From an uncultured Dehalococcoidia bacterium (GTDB lineage Bacteria > Chloroflexota > Dehalococcoidia > Lucifugimonadales > GCA-2712585): 64,000 nucleotides of DNA. Both the position numbers and the translations under genes were made by a program. Of the stretch, positions 1 to 7,162 are shown piece by piece (within the stretch, counting starts at the first letter, position 1; every line of letters begins with the position of its first letter). The stretch lies in contig OX638324.1 of assembly GCA_951812825.1 (NCBI GenBank), positions 2,267,141 to 2,331,140 on the forward strand, read 5' to 3'. Below the pieces are notes generated by a model. The model worked only from the letters and a program-made list of their open reading frames with translations. It had not been told where the DNA came from and ran no database searches.

Positions 1-2
1 GC

Positions 3-827
3 GGCAAGGAAGCCGTCAACTCGAACAGGCTGCTCGCCCGGCTGGTGCAGGAAGCCATCGAAGATGCGGGGATTCCCCGGGATGCGGTGCAGCTGGTTGG
101 AGATACGGACCGCCGCCTCGTTTCCGCCATGCTTCAGATGAACGACTACATCGACCTGATGATTCCCAGGGGCGGCGCGGGCTTCATCCGGTTCGTCTCC
201 GAGAACGCCACCATGCCCGTGGTTGCGGGTGGCGTGGGCGTCTGTCACACCTACCTGGACCGCACTGCCTCCCTCGACATGGCAGTTGATATCGCCAACA
301 ACGCAAAGACCCAGCGTCCCACCGTCTGCAACGCCCTCGACACGTTGCTGGTCCACGCCGAAATTGCCGCCACCCACCTGCCCGCCGTCGCCCGCAAGTG
401 GTCGGAGGTGGGCGTGGAGATGCGGTGCGACGAGCGGGCAATGAGCCTCCTTGCTCCCCTGGACGGACTGAAACTGAAGCTCGCCGAGCCGGAAGACTAT
501 GGTACCGAGTTCCTTTCCCTGGTTGCCGGGGTGAAGATTGTCGACTCCCTGGACGAGGCGCTGGAGCACGTGGACGCCCACGGCTCCGGCCACTCGGAGG
601 CCATCGTCACCGAAGACTACTCCACTGCCACCCGCTTCCTGGAGGAGGTGGACGCCGCGGCTGTCTTCGTCAACGCCAGCACCTACTTCTGCGACGGAGC
701 GCAGTTCGGTCTCGGAGCCGAGGTGGGCATCAGCACCCAAAAGTTCCACGCCCGCGGGCCCATGGGTCTGCAGGAGCTCACTTCCTACAAGTGGATTATC
801 CTGGGGAGCGGCCAGATCCGCACCTGA
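3..827 (+). CDS. proA: Gamma-glutamyl phosphate reductase, C-terminal part
   Basis: This is the 3' part of an aldehyde-dehydrogenase-fold enzyme that reduces L-glutamyl 5-phosphate to glutamate semialdehyde with NADPH in proline biosynthesis. The frame is open from base 3 (GKEAVNSNRLLARLV), so the N-terminus lies outside the window. The catalytic cysteine is in RPTVCNALDTLLVH, and the conserved end region (FGLGAEVGISTQKFHARGP, then LTSYKW) is intact. It stops with TGA 14 bases before the next small gene, so the two are probably co-transcribed. The family assignment is secure; only the N-terminal part cannot be judged. Confidence 0.95.
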   Translation, partial: GKEAVNSNRLLARLVQEAIEDAGIPRDAVQLVGDTDRRLVSAMLQMNDYIDLMIPRGGAGFIRFVSENATMPVVAGGVGVCHTYLDRTASLDMAVDIANNAKTQRPTVCNALDTLLVHAEIAATHLPAVARKWSEVGVEMRCDERAMSLLAPLDGLKLKLAEPEDYGTEFLSLVAGVKIVDSLDEALEHVDAHGSGHSEAIVTEDYSTATRFLEEVDAAAVFVNASTYFCDGAQFGLGAEVGISTQKFHARGPMGLQELTSYKWIILGSGQIRT

Positions 828-841
828 GAGGACGGAGCGTC

Positions 842-1159
842 TTGGGAGACTTCACCTTCGAGAGAGACTGCCGCACCCCCTATTCAGAGTCGTTCATAAT
901 TGTGGGAGACGACGACCGTACCATCGCCAGGGTTGAGCTGCACTATATGTCGTCCCTGGTCCACGGGACCCTCTGCGTCACGGATGAGGTGGGACCGGAG
1001 AGGACGAGGGAGCTAGTTAGGGCAATTGACGAAGAAATCGTGGCGACGGCCGGAGTTCCCCGCCAGGAATTGATCATTCACGTCTTTCAAGGCCGGGAAA
1101 TCGGGGTCATTGGTGATAGCAGTTTCGACCAGAACGGCAACGGGCTGGAGCGGATATGA
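842..1159 (+). CDS. Conserved-looking small protein of unknown function
   Basis: I do not recognise this 105-residue protein. The likely start is TTG at 842, preceded by a purine-rich GAGAGGACGGAG; the frame is open further upstream but there it only shadows proA. It has an alternating polar/hydrophobic pattern (RIARVELHYMSS, ELIIHVFQG) suggestive of a small alpha/beta fold, and no signal peptide or membrane segment. It sits between proA and recR. Its stop overlaps the ATG of a 24-codon ORF (ATGA), so it looks like part of a tightly packed operon. Confidence 0.65.
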   Translation: MGDFTFERDCRTPYSESFIIVGDDDRTIARVELHYMSSLVHGTLCVTDEVGPERTRELVRAIDEEIVATAGVPRQELIIHVFQGREIGVIGDSSFDQNGNGLERI

Positions 1160-1230
1160 ACAGTAAAAACCATAACGGAAACAGCCACAATGGCAGAGAC
1201 CGAAGTGGAAAAGGGTCAAAGCAAATATGA
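1156..1230 (+). CDS. 24-codon ORF bridging two ATGA overlaps
   Basis: This short open frame starts at the ATG overlapping the stop of the upstream gene (ATGA at 1156-1159). It ends with a TGA that overlaps the recR ATG (ATGA at 1227-1230). The peptide is polar and rich in Asn, Gly, His, Ser and Lys (begins MNSKNHNGNSHNG). Without it, recR would lie 67 bases beyond the preceding stop with only a modest ribosome binding site. It may act as a translational-coupling leader, or the overlaps may be chance. No homologue is known to me. Confidence 0.35.
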   Translation: MNSKNHNGNSHNGRDRSGKGSKQI

Positions 1231-1835
1231 ACGGAAAAATTCCGGCCCCGCCGCCGGTGGTCCGTCTCATCACTGAGCTTCACCGTCTCCCCGGCGTCGG
1301 CCCCAAAAGCGCCCAGAGGCTCGCCTACTTCATCATCCGCCAGCCGGAGGATGAGGCCCAGGAATTGGCCGAAGCCATAATGGGGGTCAAGGAGCGCATC
1401 ATCTTCTGCTCCGTTTGCCAGAATCTGACGGAGATAGACCCATGCGACCTCTGCATCGGCCCGCAACGGGATAGAAGCCAGGTCTGTGTGGTGGAGGAGC
1501 CTCTCGACGTGCTTGCCCTGGAAAGGGCGGGCTTCTACAAGGGCCTGTACCATATTCTGCACGGCGTGATCTCGCCCATGAACGGCGTCGGCCCCGAAGA
1601 CATCCGCATCCGGGAGCTGCTGCCCCGGCTGCAGGACGGCTCCGTCACGGAGGTTATCATCGGCATCAATCCCACCCTGGAGGGTGACGCCACGGCCATG
1701 TACCTCCACGGCCTCATCAGGCCGTTGGGCATCAAGGTGTCGAACCTGGCCAGGGGGCTGCCCGTGGGCGGACATCTCGAATACGCCGACGAAATTACCC
1801 TCAGCAGAGCCTTCCAGGGACGGCAGGAGCTCTAA
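1227..1835 (+). CDS. recR: Recombination mediator protein RecR
   Basis: RecR works with RecO (and RecF) to load RecA on SSB-coated single-stranded DNA at gaps. The 202-residue protein has the normal length. It shows the helix-hairpin-helix region (LPGVGPKSAQRLA, about 21-33), the four-cysteine zinc motif at residues 61-76 (CSVC...CDLC), and a TOPRIM domain with the VVEEP acidic motif and the conserved C-terminal ARGLPVGGHLEYAD segment. The stop overlaps the recO start by one base (TAATG), so recR and recO are translationally linked, which is fitting for partners in one pathway. Confidence 0.96.
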   Translation: MNGKIPAPPPVVRLITELHRLPGVGPKSAQRLAYFIIRQPEDEAQELAEAIMGVKERIIFCSVCQNLTEIDPCDLCIGPQRDRSQVCVVEEPLDVLALERAGFYKGLYHILHGVISPMNGVGPEDIRIRELLPRLQDGSVTEVIIGINPTLEGDATAMYLHGLIRPLGIKVSNLARGLPVGGHLEYADEITLSRAFQGRQEL

Positions 1836-2767
1836 TGGCTGCGCCCCGGCTATTCAAGACGGCAGGCATCGTGCTGAAGACCGCGCCTCTGGGGGAGGCG
1901 GACCTGTTGGCTACGCTGATATCCCAGGACGGGTCCAAGCTGCTGGCCATGGCCTGGGGCGCACGCAAGATGAACAGCCGGAAGATGGGCCACCTCGATT
2001 CCCTCACCCGCGTCGACCTGGACCTCTACAGGGGGCCAAGCATGTACAGTATCAGGCAGGTGTTGACGCTGGAGTCCTTCGTTGTCCTGAAGAGTCGGCT
2101 GGACGCCACTGCTAGGGCCTTCTACCTCGCCGAGCTTGTGGACGGGTTCGCCGTCGAAGGCAGCCCCAACCCGCCTCTCTACAGCCTGTTCCTTGAAACC
2201 CTGCGGTCCGTTCAGGACGCCCCTGAAGACAAAGAACCGATTCTGAAGTTCCAGCTGGAGATGCTCCGGGTAAACGGGTTCATGCCGGAGCTTTACCGGT
2301 GCGTGGAATGTCGCCGGGATGTGGAAGCGGGAAGACACCGCTTCGTCGTCAGCCTGGGCGGCGTGATCTGCACCGACTGTGCATCCAAGCGGGAAGGCGC
2401 AACGCCCTTGTCCCTGCCCGCCCTCAAGACGCTGCGACACTTCCACCGCAACGGGGACGCAGACACGTCCCGTATCCGCATCTCTCCTGACCTGTACGAG
2501 GAGGTGCACGCCGTTCTGGATAGAGCAATCCGCTACTGGCTGGACCGGGAAGTCCGCTCAAGGCGGTTTGTGGTGCAGGTGCAGCGACAGCAGGCGTGGA
2601 TGGCGGCAGAGCGTCGCCCCGACCATCCCCCTCATTCCGGCGAAAAGCCTGCCCTAGTGCCCCGACACAGGGGCCGGAATCCAGTTCCTCCGCCATCCCG
2701 GGCCACCTCCCTTCATTCCCGCACCTCCACATGTCATTCTGAGGAGGCTCCGCGACGAAGAATCTAG
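1835..2767 (+). CDS. recO: DNA repair protein RecO with repeat-derived tail
   Basis: RecO anneals complementary strands and helps RecR load RecA. The first ~250 residues fit the family: an N-terminal OB fold (TAGIVLKTAPLGEADLL) and a four-cysteine zinc finger near residues 152-180 (CVEC...CTDC). The frame then runs on to 310 residues. The last ~50 residues (from about PDHPPHSGEKP) are encoded by two dispersed repeats, including one copy of the ATTCTGAG/AAGAATCT element at 2731-2765. The normal C-terminus is therefore probably replaced or extended by non-homologous sequence. It overlaps recR by one base. Confidence 0.93.
   Translation: MAAPRLFKTAGIVLKTAPLGEADLLATLISQDGSKLLAMAWGARKMNSRKMGHLDSLTRVDLDLYRGPSMYSIRQVLTLESFVVLKSRLDATARAFYLAELVDGFAVEGSPNPPLYSLFLETLRSVQDAPEDKEPILKFQLEMLRVNGFMPELYRCVECRRDVEAGRHRFVVSLGGVICTDCASKREGATPLSLPALKTLRHFHRNGDADTSRIRISPDLYEEVHAVLDRAIRYWLDREVRSRRFVVQVQRQQAWMAAERRPDHPPHSGEKPALVPRHRGRNPVPPPSRATSLHSRTSTCHSEEAPRRRI
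2631..2684 (+). repeat. Dispersed 'CATTCCGGCGAA...GGAATCCAG' repeat
   Basis: This element runs from CATTCCGGCGAAAAGCC to GGGGCCGGAATCCAG, with the ends forming an inverted pair (ATTCCGGC/GCCGGAAT). Fragments of similar type occur near 14862-14893 and 17813-17838. It lies inside the 3' end of recO. Confidence 0.6.
2731..2765 (+). repeat. Family A dispersed repeat, copy 1
   Basis: The unit begins ATGTCATTCTGAGGAGG and ends CGCGACGAAGAATCT. ATTCT and AGAAT can pair, giving a small hairpin. The same unit recurs at about 4870, 6022, 8292, 17751 and 20549. This copy is read through by recO. Confidence 0.9.
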
Positions 2768-2807
2768 TAGGCGCCAATACACGCCCTATCAAAAGCGCTC
2801 CAACCTC

Positions 2808-2840
2808 CGTAGGGGTGGGTTTCAAACTCGCCCTCGCCCC
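2808..2840 (+). repeat. Family B palindromic repeat, copy 1
   Basis: CGTAGGGGTGGGTTTCAAACTCGCCC is an imperfect palindrome of the same type as the copies at 4940, 7116, 9947 and 16645. It lies just upstream of the accC promoter region. Confidence 0.75.
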
Positions 2841-2853
2841 AAACCCAAACGTG

Positions 2854-2859
2854 TATAAT
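2854..2859 (+). promoter_or_regulatory. -10 box for accC
   Basis: A perfect TATAAT lies 13 bases before the ATG at 2873. The predicted transcript start would leave a leader of only a few bases, so the mRNA may be almost leaderless. No convincing -35 box is visible because the upstream sequence is the family B repeat. Confidence 0.55.
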
Positions 2860-2872
2860 TGCCGGAGTTGCC

Positions 2873-4423
2873 ATGTTTAGCAAGATTCTGGTTGCCAATA
2901 GGGGAGAAATAGCCTGCCGGGTCATCCGCAGCTGCCAGCGGCTTGGAGTGCGGACGGTGGCCGTCTACTCGGAGGCGGACAAGGACGCCCTTCACGTGCG
3001 TATGGCCGATGAGGCCTATCTTCTCGGACCGGCCCCCGCCTCGGAAAGCTACCTGAACATCGTCAAGATTGTCGAGGCGGCGGAGACCTCCGGGGCAGAG
3101 GCCATCCATCCCGGCTACGGGTTCCTTTCGGAGAACGCCGCCTTTGCCGTTGAATGTCGTAAGGCAGGAATAAAGTTCATCGGCCCCCAGCCGGAAGTTA
3201 TGGAGAAGATGGGCGATAAGGTCTCCGCGCGAAAGCTGGCAAAGAAAGCCGGCATCCCCGTCATTCCCGGCACCAACACCGCCGTCGGCGACAAGAACGC
3301 GCTGAAGCACGCCAAGAAGATTGGCTTCCCCCTCATGGTGAAGGCCGCGGCGGGCGGCGGCGGGATCGGTATGCAGATCGTCCATTCCGAGGACGAGCTT
3401 TCGCCCATCATCGCCCGGGCGCGTTACCAGGCCCAGAACTCCTTCGGCAGCCGACGCCTCTACTTCGAGCGCTACCTGGAGCACGCCTCCCACATCGAGG
3501 TGCAGGTTCTGGCCGACGAGCGCAAGAAGACGATACATCTGATGGAGCGGGATTGCTCCGTGCAGCGTCGCAACCAGAAGATTCTGGAGATCGCTCCCTC
3601 CATCAAGATGACCCGGAAGCTCCGGCGTGAACTGACCAAATACGCCCTGAAGCTGGCAAAGCACGTGGGTTACACCAACGCCGGCACCGTTGAGTTCCTT
3701 GTGACGCCCAAGGGTGAGATATTCTTTCTGGAGATGAACATGAGGCTCCAGGTGGAGCACGGCATCACGGAGATGATTACCGGCGTCGATTTGGTGGAAA
3801 TGCAGCTCCGCATCGCTTCCGGTGAACGAATGCCCTACCGGCAGAAGGATATCGCCAGCCACGGATTCGCCATGGAAGCTCGCATCTACGCCGAGGACCC
3901 GGACCAGTTCCTGCCCTCCTCCGGCACCATCACGGCCCTGCAGGAACCACCCACCCACGAGCACGTTCGAGTCGATGGGCACATCTACCCTGGGTACAAT
4001 GTGGACATCTACTACGACCCGCTTCTGGCCAAGTTGATGTGTTGGGGTGAAACGAGGGAGGAGGCCCGCGCCCTGCTCGCCGATTCCCTGTCCAAGTATC
4101 AGGTGAAAGGCGTTCAGACCAACATCCCCTTCCTGCAGCAGCTGGTTTCCAGCGAGGAGTTCGCCTCCGGTGTCTACGACACCTGGTTGGTGCACAACCT
4201 GAAGACACGGGAAGCGGAATCGACCAACGGCGCCGGCGGCCTTCAGACTGAGTCAGCGCGGCGCGAACTGGCTGCGGCAACGGCCGTCGCCCTGGTGGCG
4301 GCGTCGGCGGAAGAGAACGGAAGAATGCTCAACGGCAACGGCCATTTGCCCAGCCCGTGGCGCATGGCGGGCCGTATGGCCCAGATGTCGGGCTGGCGCG
4401 CATCCGGCAGGGGATGGCGTTGA
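2873..4423 (+). CDS. accC: Biotin carboxylase subunit of an acyl-CoA carboxylase
   Basis: This subunit carboxylates biotin on a carrier protein using ATP and bicarbonate, the first half-reaction of acetyl- or propionyl-CoA carboxylation. It shows the N-terminal domain (KILVANRGEIACRVIR), the glycine-rich ATP-grasp loop (KAAAGGGGIGM, about 162-172), RDCSVQRRNQK and the active-site strand. The usual NTRLQVEHPVTE is here NMRLQVEHGITE, an uncommon variant. The 516 residues include a ~70-residue low-complexity C-terminal tail rich in Ala, Gly and Arg. It overlaps the biotin carrier gene, with which it must work. No carboxyltransferase gene lies nearby, so the acyl-CoA substrate cannot be told. Confidence 0.93.
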   Translation: MFSKILVANRGEIACRVIRSCQRLGVRTVAVYSEADKDALHVRMADEAYLLGPAPASESYLNIVKIVEAAETSGAEAIHPGYGFLSENAAFAVECRKAGIKFIGPQPEVMEKMGDKVSARKLAKKAGIPVIPGTNTAVGDKNALKHAKKIGFPLMVKAAAGGGGIGMQIVHSEDELSPIIARARYQAQNSFGSRRLYFERYLEHASHIEVQVLADERKKTIHLMERDCSVQRRNQKILEIAPSIKMTRKLRRELTKYALKLAKHVGYTNAGTVEFLVTPKGEIFFLEMNMRLQVEHGITEMITGVDLVEMQLRIASGERMPYRQKDIASHGFAMEARIYAEDPDQFLPSSGTITALQEPPTHEHVRVDGHIYPGYNVDIYYDPLLAKLMCWGETREEARALLADSLSKYQVKGVQTNIPFLQQLVSSEEFASGVYDTWLVHNLKTREAESTNGAGGLQTESARRELAAATAVALVAASAEENGRMLNGNGHLPSPWRMAGRMAQMSGWRASGRGWR

Positions 4424-4845
4424 AGGAAGTCAGGGTCAAGATCGGGGACCGGTGGTACACCGTCGAGGTGGAGGAATCCTTGGGCTCCCCGGCGCGGGTC
4501 ACTGTCGAGGGAGAGACTTTTCTGGTCGAGGTGGATAGAGGCGGCTCCCGCCCCTCACCTGCGCGGACTTTCCGTCCCGGGTTGTCTGCCCCCGCGACTC
4601 GAACCGGCCCAGCCGTTCAGAGCGCCGCCGACGATGGCATCATCAAGTCGCCCATGTCGGGCAAAGTCCTGGCCATCCGCGTAAAGCCGGGCAGCAAGGT
4701 GGCCTCAGGCGAAGAGGTGTGCGTGGTGGAGGCAATGAAGATGGAGCAGAGCATCAAGGCTCCCAGGGCGGGCACAGTCAAGAAGATCCACGTCAAACCC
4801 CTTCAGCAGGTGAACATCCACGCCCCCCTGGTGGAACTCGACTAA
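4414..4845 (+). CDS. accB: Biotin carboxyl carrier protein
   Basis: This 143-residue carrier swings biotin between the carboxylase and the carboxyltransferase. The C-terminal half is a biotinyl domain with the biotinylated lysine in EAMKMEQS (Lys109) and the usual SPMSGKVLAIRVKPG strand. The N-terminal ~45 residues form a small beta-rich domain, joined by a Pro/Ala/Arg linker. The start chosen is ATG 4414, overlapping accC by 10 bases. TTG at 4420 (TTGA overlap, better spacing to AGGGG) is an alternative. An upstream in-frame ATG at 4357 would give a leader that only shadows accC. Confidence 0.93.
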   Translation: MALKEVRVKIGDRWYTVEVEESLGSPARVTVEGETFLVEVDRGGSRPSPARTFRPGLSAPATRTGPAVQSAADDGIIKSPMSGKVLAIRVKPGSKVASGEEVCVVEAMKMEQSIKAPRAGTVKKIHVKPLQQVNIHAPLVELD

Positions 4846-4869
4846 CCCCCTCTTTTCCCCTCCACCCAA

Positions 4870-4906
4870 ATGGCATTCTGAGGAGGCCCCGCGACGAAGA
4901 ATCTCG
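4870..4906 (+). repeat. Family A dispersed repeat, copy 2
   Basis: The unit runs from ATGGCATTCTGAGGAGG to GACGAAGAATCTCG. It lies in the convergent gap between accB and the NHL gene. Confidence 0.9.
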
Positions 4907-4939
4907 TTGGCGTAGCCGCCGTCTCTACCCTGAGCACAC

Positions 4940-4967
4940 CCGTAGGGGCAGTTCGCGAACCGCCCCA
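4940..4967 (+). repeat. Family B palindromic repeat, copy 2
   Basis: GTAGGGGCAGTTCGCGAACC followed by GCCCC is a near-perfect palindrome centred on TTCGCGAA. It lies between convergent genes and could act as a bidirectional transcription stop. Confidence 0.8.
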
Positions 4968-4986
4968 CCCTGCCAAACCCCTACCC

Positions 4987-5931
4987 CTAACCCTGCCGCA
5001 CCAGCTTCTGAAGGCTCCGCATCTCCCGCGGCGGCTCCAGCGTCCGGCCCATCATCGTCCACGACACCTCTCCTACGTAAACGTCCCCGTGGGAGTCCAG
5101 GCATATGCCGTGGGGACTGACGAACTGCCCCGCCGCCTCGCCGGCGTAGGCGTCCCCAAGCACAGCCACCCGATTCCCCGAAGTGTCATACACCGTCACC
5201 CGGTGGCCGAAGTTGGGAGCGTCGTTGTAATAAGCGTCGGCGATAAGCTCCGCCACGTAAACGTTGCCATCCGCCCCAACTCGTATGCCCGAAGGCTTCC
5301 AGATGTTATTCCACATCGCCAGCAGCTTCCCGTTCGTGTCGAACACCTGCACACGGTGGCACTCCCTGTCCGCCACGTACACGTTGTCGTCCTTGTCGGT
5401 GCAGATGTTGTGGGGAATGACGAACTGGCCGGGGCCGATGCCCGCCTCGCCCCACGACATAATATGCTCTCCGTCGGTGCTGTACTTGTGAATCGTCGAA
5501 TTACCATAGCCGTCGGAGATGAAGAGGTCTCCGGACTTGTTGGAGACGGCCAGGCCCGTCGGTAGGTTGAAGGCGTCGCCGCTGAAGCGGGGCGAGGGCT
5601 TGTCCCTGGTCCCCAGGGTCATCAGAAGCTCACCGTCAGTGGAGAACTTGCGCACCGTGTGGTCGCCGTTGTCAACGCAGTAGACAGCGTCGTCGGGGCC
5701 GATGCAGATGCCGTGGGCGTTGCCGAAGATATCTGCGCCCCACGCCTTGAGAAAATTCCCGTCCCTGTCGAAGACCACCACTCCGTGGTCGCCCCGCGAG
5801 AAGGCGTACACGTTGTCCTTGCTGTCCACCGCCACGTCAGGCGTTTCCTTCAGTGTCATCCCGTCCGGCAAACTGCCCCACCCCTCTGCCACCTCAAAGC
5901 TCAAAGCGCCGCTGCCCACTACTGTAGTCAT
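4987..5931 (-). CDS. NHL-repeat beta-propeller protein
   Basis: The protein has 314 residues with successive NHL blades (units like GICIGPDDAVYCVDNGDHTVRKF, NICTDKDDNVYVADRECHRVQVF and GICLDSHGDVYVGE). It is predicted to form a six-bladed propeller. No signal peptide is visible after the chosen start, so it may be cytoplasmic. The start is MTTVVGS at 5931 because AGGAGGA lies just before it; a longer frame begins at 5976 without such a site. Similar proteins are often labelled peptidyl-alpha-hydroxyglycine lyase-like, but no catalytic assignment is justified. The substrate is unknown. It is a single gene, convergent with accB. Confidence 0.85.
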   Translation of the reverse strand: MTTVVGSGALSFEVAEGWGSLPDGMTLKETPDVAVDSKDNVYAFSRGDHGVVVFDRDGNFLKAWGADIFGNAHGICIGPDDAVYCVDNGDHTVRKFSTDGELLMTLGTRDKPSPRFSGDAFNLPTGLAVSNKSGDLFISDGYGNSTIHKYSTDGEHIMSWGEAGIGPGQFVIPHNICTDKDDNVYVADRECHRVQVFDTNGKLLAMWNNIWKPSGIRVGADGNVYVAELIADAYYNDAPNFGHRVTVYDTSGNRVAVLGDAYAGEAAGQFVSPHGICLDSHGDVYVGEVSWTMMGRTLEPPREMRSLQKLVRQG

Positions 5932-6021
5932 GGAGTTCCTCCTCTGGTATATTCGTGCCAATGCTATGACTGGCACGGATTCTTGTCAATGCGACAAACT
6001 CACCCCTTCCTCCGCCACCCA

Positions 6022-6059
6022 CATGCCATTCTGAGGAGGCCCCGCGACGAAGAATCTCG
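6022..6059 (+). repeat. Family A dispersed repeat, copy 3
   Basis: The unit runs from CATGCCATTCTGAGGAGG to ACGAAGAATCTCG. It sits in the 256-base divergent gap between the NHL and SDR genes. A possible -10 (TATACT near 6123) follows for the SDR gene. Confidence 0.9.
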
Positions 6060-6187
6060 CCCCAGTAACGCTCCCACCATTCCCTAACCACTTTCTCCCC
6101 CACACGCCACAATATGAATCCGTTATACTGGTTCCGCTAAGGCCTCCGAAAACGGGAAACCATAGACCACAGCAAAAGGAGCAAATC

Positions 6188-7006
6188 ATGGATCTTGGAC
6201 TGACCGACAAAAAAGCGCTGGTGGCCGGCGGAGGACGTGGCATCGGCAAGGCCATCGCCATGGAACTGGCGAGAGAGGGCGCCGATGTGGTCGTCGTCTC
6301 CCGAACGCAGGATGAACTGGAGCGTACGGCCAGCGAGATAGCAGACGAAACCGGACGCTTGGTTTATCCCTTGTCCTTCGACGTGACGAATACTGAGCAG
6401 GTTAACTGGGGCGTCAAGCAGGCTGCTGCTGCCTTGGGCGCACTCCACATCCTGGTGAACAGCGCCGCTCTTCCCGGCGGCTCCCCGGAGGCCATCGGCC
6501 CCGTGGAGACGGTGGACGAGGAAATTCTGAAGTGGGACTTCGACGTGAAGTACGTGGGTGCACTGAGGCTGGCCAAGGCCGCTATTCCCTTTCTGAAGGC
6601 AGCGGGATGGGGTCGGATCATCAACATCAGCGGCGGCAACGCACGGGCCGCTGGCAACCTGAGCGGCGGAGCGCGGAACGTTTCGATGGTGCATTTCACC
6701 AAGACCCTCTCAATTCAGCTTGGACGCTTCGGCATAACCGTCAACTGCATCCATCCCGGCACGACCCGGACGGAGCGGACGCCGGGGATGTTCGCAGAGC
6801 GCGGCGCTGAGTTGGGCATCGACGCCGAGGAAGTGGAACGTCGCGACTTTGCAGAAGGCTCTCCTGCCGCCAACGCCATCGGCCGCATGGTGGACGCCCG
6901 GGAGGTCGGCTACGTGGCCGCATACCTGTCCTCCGACAAGGCTTGGGCCGTCACCGGCGAGGTGCTCGCCGCAGGCGGCGGCGTAGGCAACTCCGTCTAC
7001 TACTGA
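6188..7006 (+). CDS. SDR-family protein lacking the YxxxK pair
   Basis: The Rossmann-fold protein has 272 residues with the SDR cofactor motif GGGRGIG (about 14-20), NSAALPGG in place of the NNAG motif, INISGG, and ITVNCIHPG with the following TxRT segment. Aligning on the conserved downstream helix (HFTKTLSIQLGRFGITVN), the catalytic Tyr and Lys positions are occupied by Gly and Asn (SGGARNVSM), while the Ser of INIS is present. It may bind NAD(P) without normal dehydrogenase chemistry, or use other residues. An A-rich leader with AAGGAG precedes the ATG. The neighbours are unrelated catabolic genes. Confidence 0.88.
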   Translation: MDLGLTDKKALVAGGGRGIGKAIAMELAREGADVVVVSRTQDELERTASEIADETGRLVYPLSFDVTNTEQVNWGVKQAAAALGALHILVNSAALPGGSPEAIGPVETVDEEILKWDFDVKYVGALRLAKAAIPFLKAAGWGRIINISGGNARAAGNLSGGARNVSMVHFTKTLSIQLGRFGITVNCIHPGTTRTERTPGMFAERGAELGIDAEEVERRDFAEGSPAANAIGRMVDAREVGYVAAYLSSDKAWAVTGEVLAAGGGVGNSVYY

Positions 7007-7049
7007 TGGGCAGCCATTTGGCATCTCCGGCATTCCGCCCCCTCCCTAA

Positions 7050-7091
7050 AACTCCCTCTCCCTCAAGGGAGAGGGCTGGGGTGAGGGTGAC
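7050..7091 (+). repeat. Family C repeat, copy 1
   Basis: CTCCCTCTCCCTCAAGGGAG, then AGGGCTGGGGTGAGGGTGA. The first part is an inverted repeat (CTCCCT/AGGGAG). Related copies are at about 14775 and 18412. Confidence 0.75.
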
Positions 7092-7115
7092 TCCCCCACA
7101 AAATGAGACTTTGCC

Positions 7116-7146
7116 CCGTAGGAACGGCTCGCGAACCGCCCTCCCC
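7116..7146 (+). repeat. Family B palindromic repeat, copy 3
   Basis: CCGTAGGAACGGCTCGCGAA then CCGCCCTCCCC is a diverged copy centred on TCGCGA. It ends just before the DUF917 start and makes a spurious N-terminal extension of that frame. Confidence 0.75.
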
Positions 7147-7162
7147 CGCTCCCGCCAAACAA

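Noticed and set aside
2822-4195. Long minus-strand frame opposite accC
   Set aside because: Codon-shadow of a GC-rich gene; no start signal and no recognisable domains.
7103-7162. N-terminal extension of the DUF917 protein
   Set aside because: It would translate a family B palindrome; the family begins at the ATG at 7163.
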